DNA of 64,000 nt from Amphibalanus amphitrite. Lineage: Eukaryota; Arthropoda; Thecostraca; Balanomorpha; Balanidae. Where the stretch lies: assembly GCF_019059575.1 (NCBI RefSeq), contig NW_024881695.1, positions 310,001-374,000 on the forward strand. The letters are read 5' to 3'. Of the stretch, positions 63,357 to 64,000 are shown piece after piece. Made by a program: the position numbers and the translations under genes. Each line of letters begins with the position of its first letter. The first letter of the stretch is position 1. The notes under the pieces are model-generated. The model saw only the letters and a list, made by a program, of their open reading frames with translations, ran no database searches and was not told the origin of the DNA.

Positions 63357-64000
63357 ACGTTAGCAACTGTTGGCGAGCGACATCTATTCGAGCGCAGGTG
63401 CTGCCATCTACAGTGAGCCGTCCAAAGCGCCGCGGTGACAGGCCGGGCAGCGGCCGCCGTGTGCTGGTGCTCGAAGCCAGTTGTGCCATCGGCAGTATGT
63501 GCCAAATATGTGTCTGTGAAGGCACGTGCGAGCTTGCAGGACGGAAGGGACGCTGCACAGTGGCGAGGCGTGAGACGGGTCTGCAGACGCGTGCCTTGTG
63601 CGGACTGGTGGGCAGGGCCTGGACCGGTGCTGACCCGGTCAGAGGAACGCTGCGGACGCCGCTAACTGGTGACTGAGTCGCCCGCCGTCCTCTGGGGGCC
63701 GCCAGTGAGGGCGGACACAACTGCCACTGCCCACTCCGCCCCTCAGTCGCGCAGGTTTGAGTGTGCTTAAACCATCGCTTAGTGTTGTATGATTAGCATT
63801 ATGCAGTCTAGTTAGTATGTTTTGGCAGCTAGATGACTCTCGTAAAACCTTTTATACATTACACCGTCATCTGTCATTTTCATCCTCCCCTGTTCACATT
63901 GCATGCGCGTGCTCCTCTGATTCGGTCGCCGTTCCCTGTGACGAGTCGTCGTTCCAGTAACTCCACCGGCGCTCACCCCCTAACAACTCTGCCGCGTGGG
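63357..64000 (+). other. Second copy of the integrin 3'UTR
   Basis: Matches 25755-26400 with few differences (for example GAGCTGGTGC versus GTGCTGGTGC near 63460) and continues past the window edge. Confidence 0.85.

Larger units (their letters stand above)
61083..64000 (+). pseudogene. Rearranged partial second copy of the integrin alpha gene
   Basis: Matches 19294-20018 (intron 9, exon 10, part of intron 10), then, after a filler, 24288 onward (part of exon 15, exons 16 and 17, 3'UTR), running off the window. Exons 1-9 and 11-14 and most of 15 are absent, and exon 10 cannot be joined in normal order to the rest, so the copy is broken. Yet across 1128 duplicated coding bases I count 26 differences, all synonymous. 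It was therefore a working gene or allele until recently. It may be an alternative haplotype joined by the assembly. Confidence 0.9.

Overview
The window is eukaryotic nuclear DNA from an animal. Two spliced host genes are recognisable, both cut by the window edges. Gene content, intron sizes and repeat types suggest an arthropod, perhaps a crustacean; no sequence here fixes the species.

Layout. (1) 1-7496 has no recognisable exon. It holds a TA-flanked MITE, GC-rich blocks and a 37-bp minisatellite, and is probably an upstream intron of the next gene. (2) 7497-25754 (+) carries 17 exons of an integrin alpha subunit. All intron phases agree and give about 1403 residues: beta-propeller, thigh/calf region, transmembrane helix and GFFKR tail. 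The signal-peptide exon(s) lie upstream of the window. Exon 15 inserts roughly 400 residues of Ser/Gly/Arg/Tyr-rich disordered sequence in front of a furin-like site. (3) 25755-30270 is the integrin 3'UTR, intergenic DNA and presumably the calsyntenin 3'UTR. (4) 30271-35661 (-) carries the last four exons of a calsyntenin, convergent to the integrin gene, with both kinesin-light-chain-binding WD motifs. Its introns hold a LINE fragment and a piggyBac-like MITE full of AGGTCA half-sites. (5) 37411-60633 is a near-perfect 1667-bp tail-to-tail inverted repeat of a reverse transcriptase/RNase H gene whose RNase H resembles the hepadnavirus type. The left arm is split by a very young 19,874-bp LTR element lying on the minus strand, with LTRs of about 9 kb, a tRNA-Lys primer binding site, a polypurine tract and a 4-bp target duplication. 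(6) 61083-64000 is a rearranged partial second copy of the integrin gene (exon 10, part of exon 15, exons 16 and 17, 3'UTR).

History read from the sequence. The junctions around the integrin copy carry 25-bp and 38-bp pieces copied from the neighbouring reverse transcriptase element, with short microhomologies. This is what template switching during break repair leaves behind. The inverted repeat with an 11-nt loop fits the same kind of fold-back event. The LTR element came later. All 26 differences I counted between the duplicated integrin exons are synonymous, so the second copy comes from a functional gene or allele and was broken only recently, or it is a misassembled alternative haplotype.

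Most striking are the hepadna-type RT fold-back locus, the LTR element whose LTRs are about five times its internal region, and a 140-bp tandem array of perfect CRE sites inside those LTRs.
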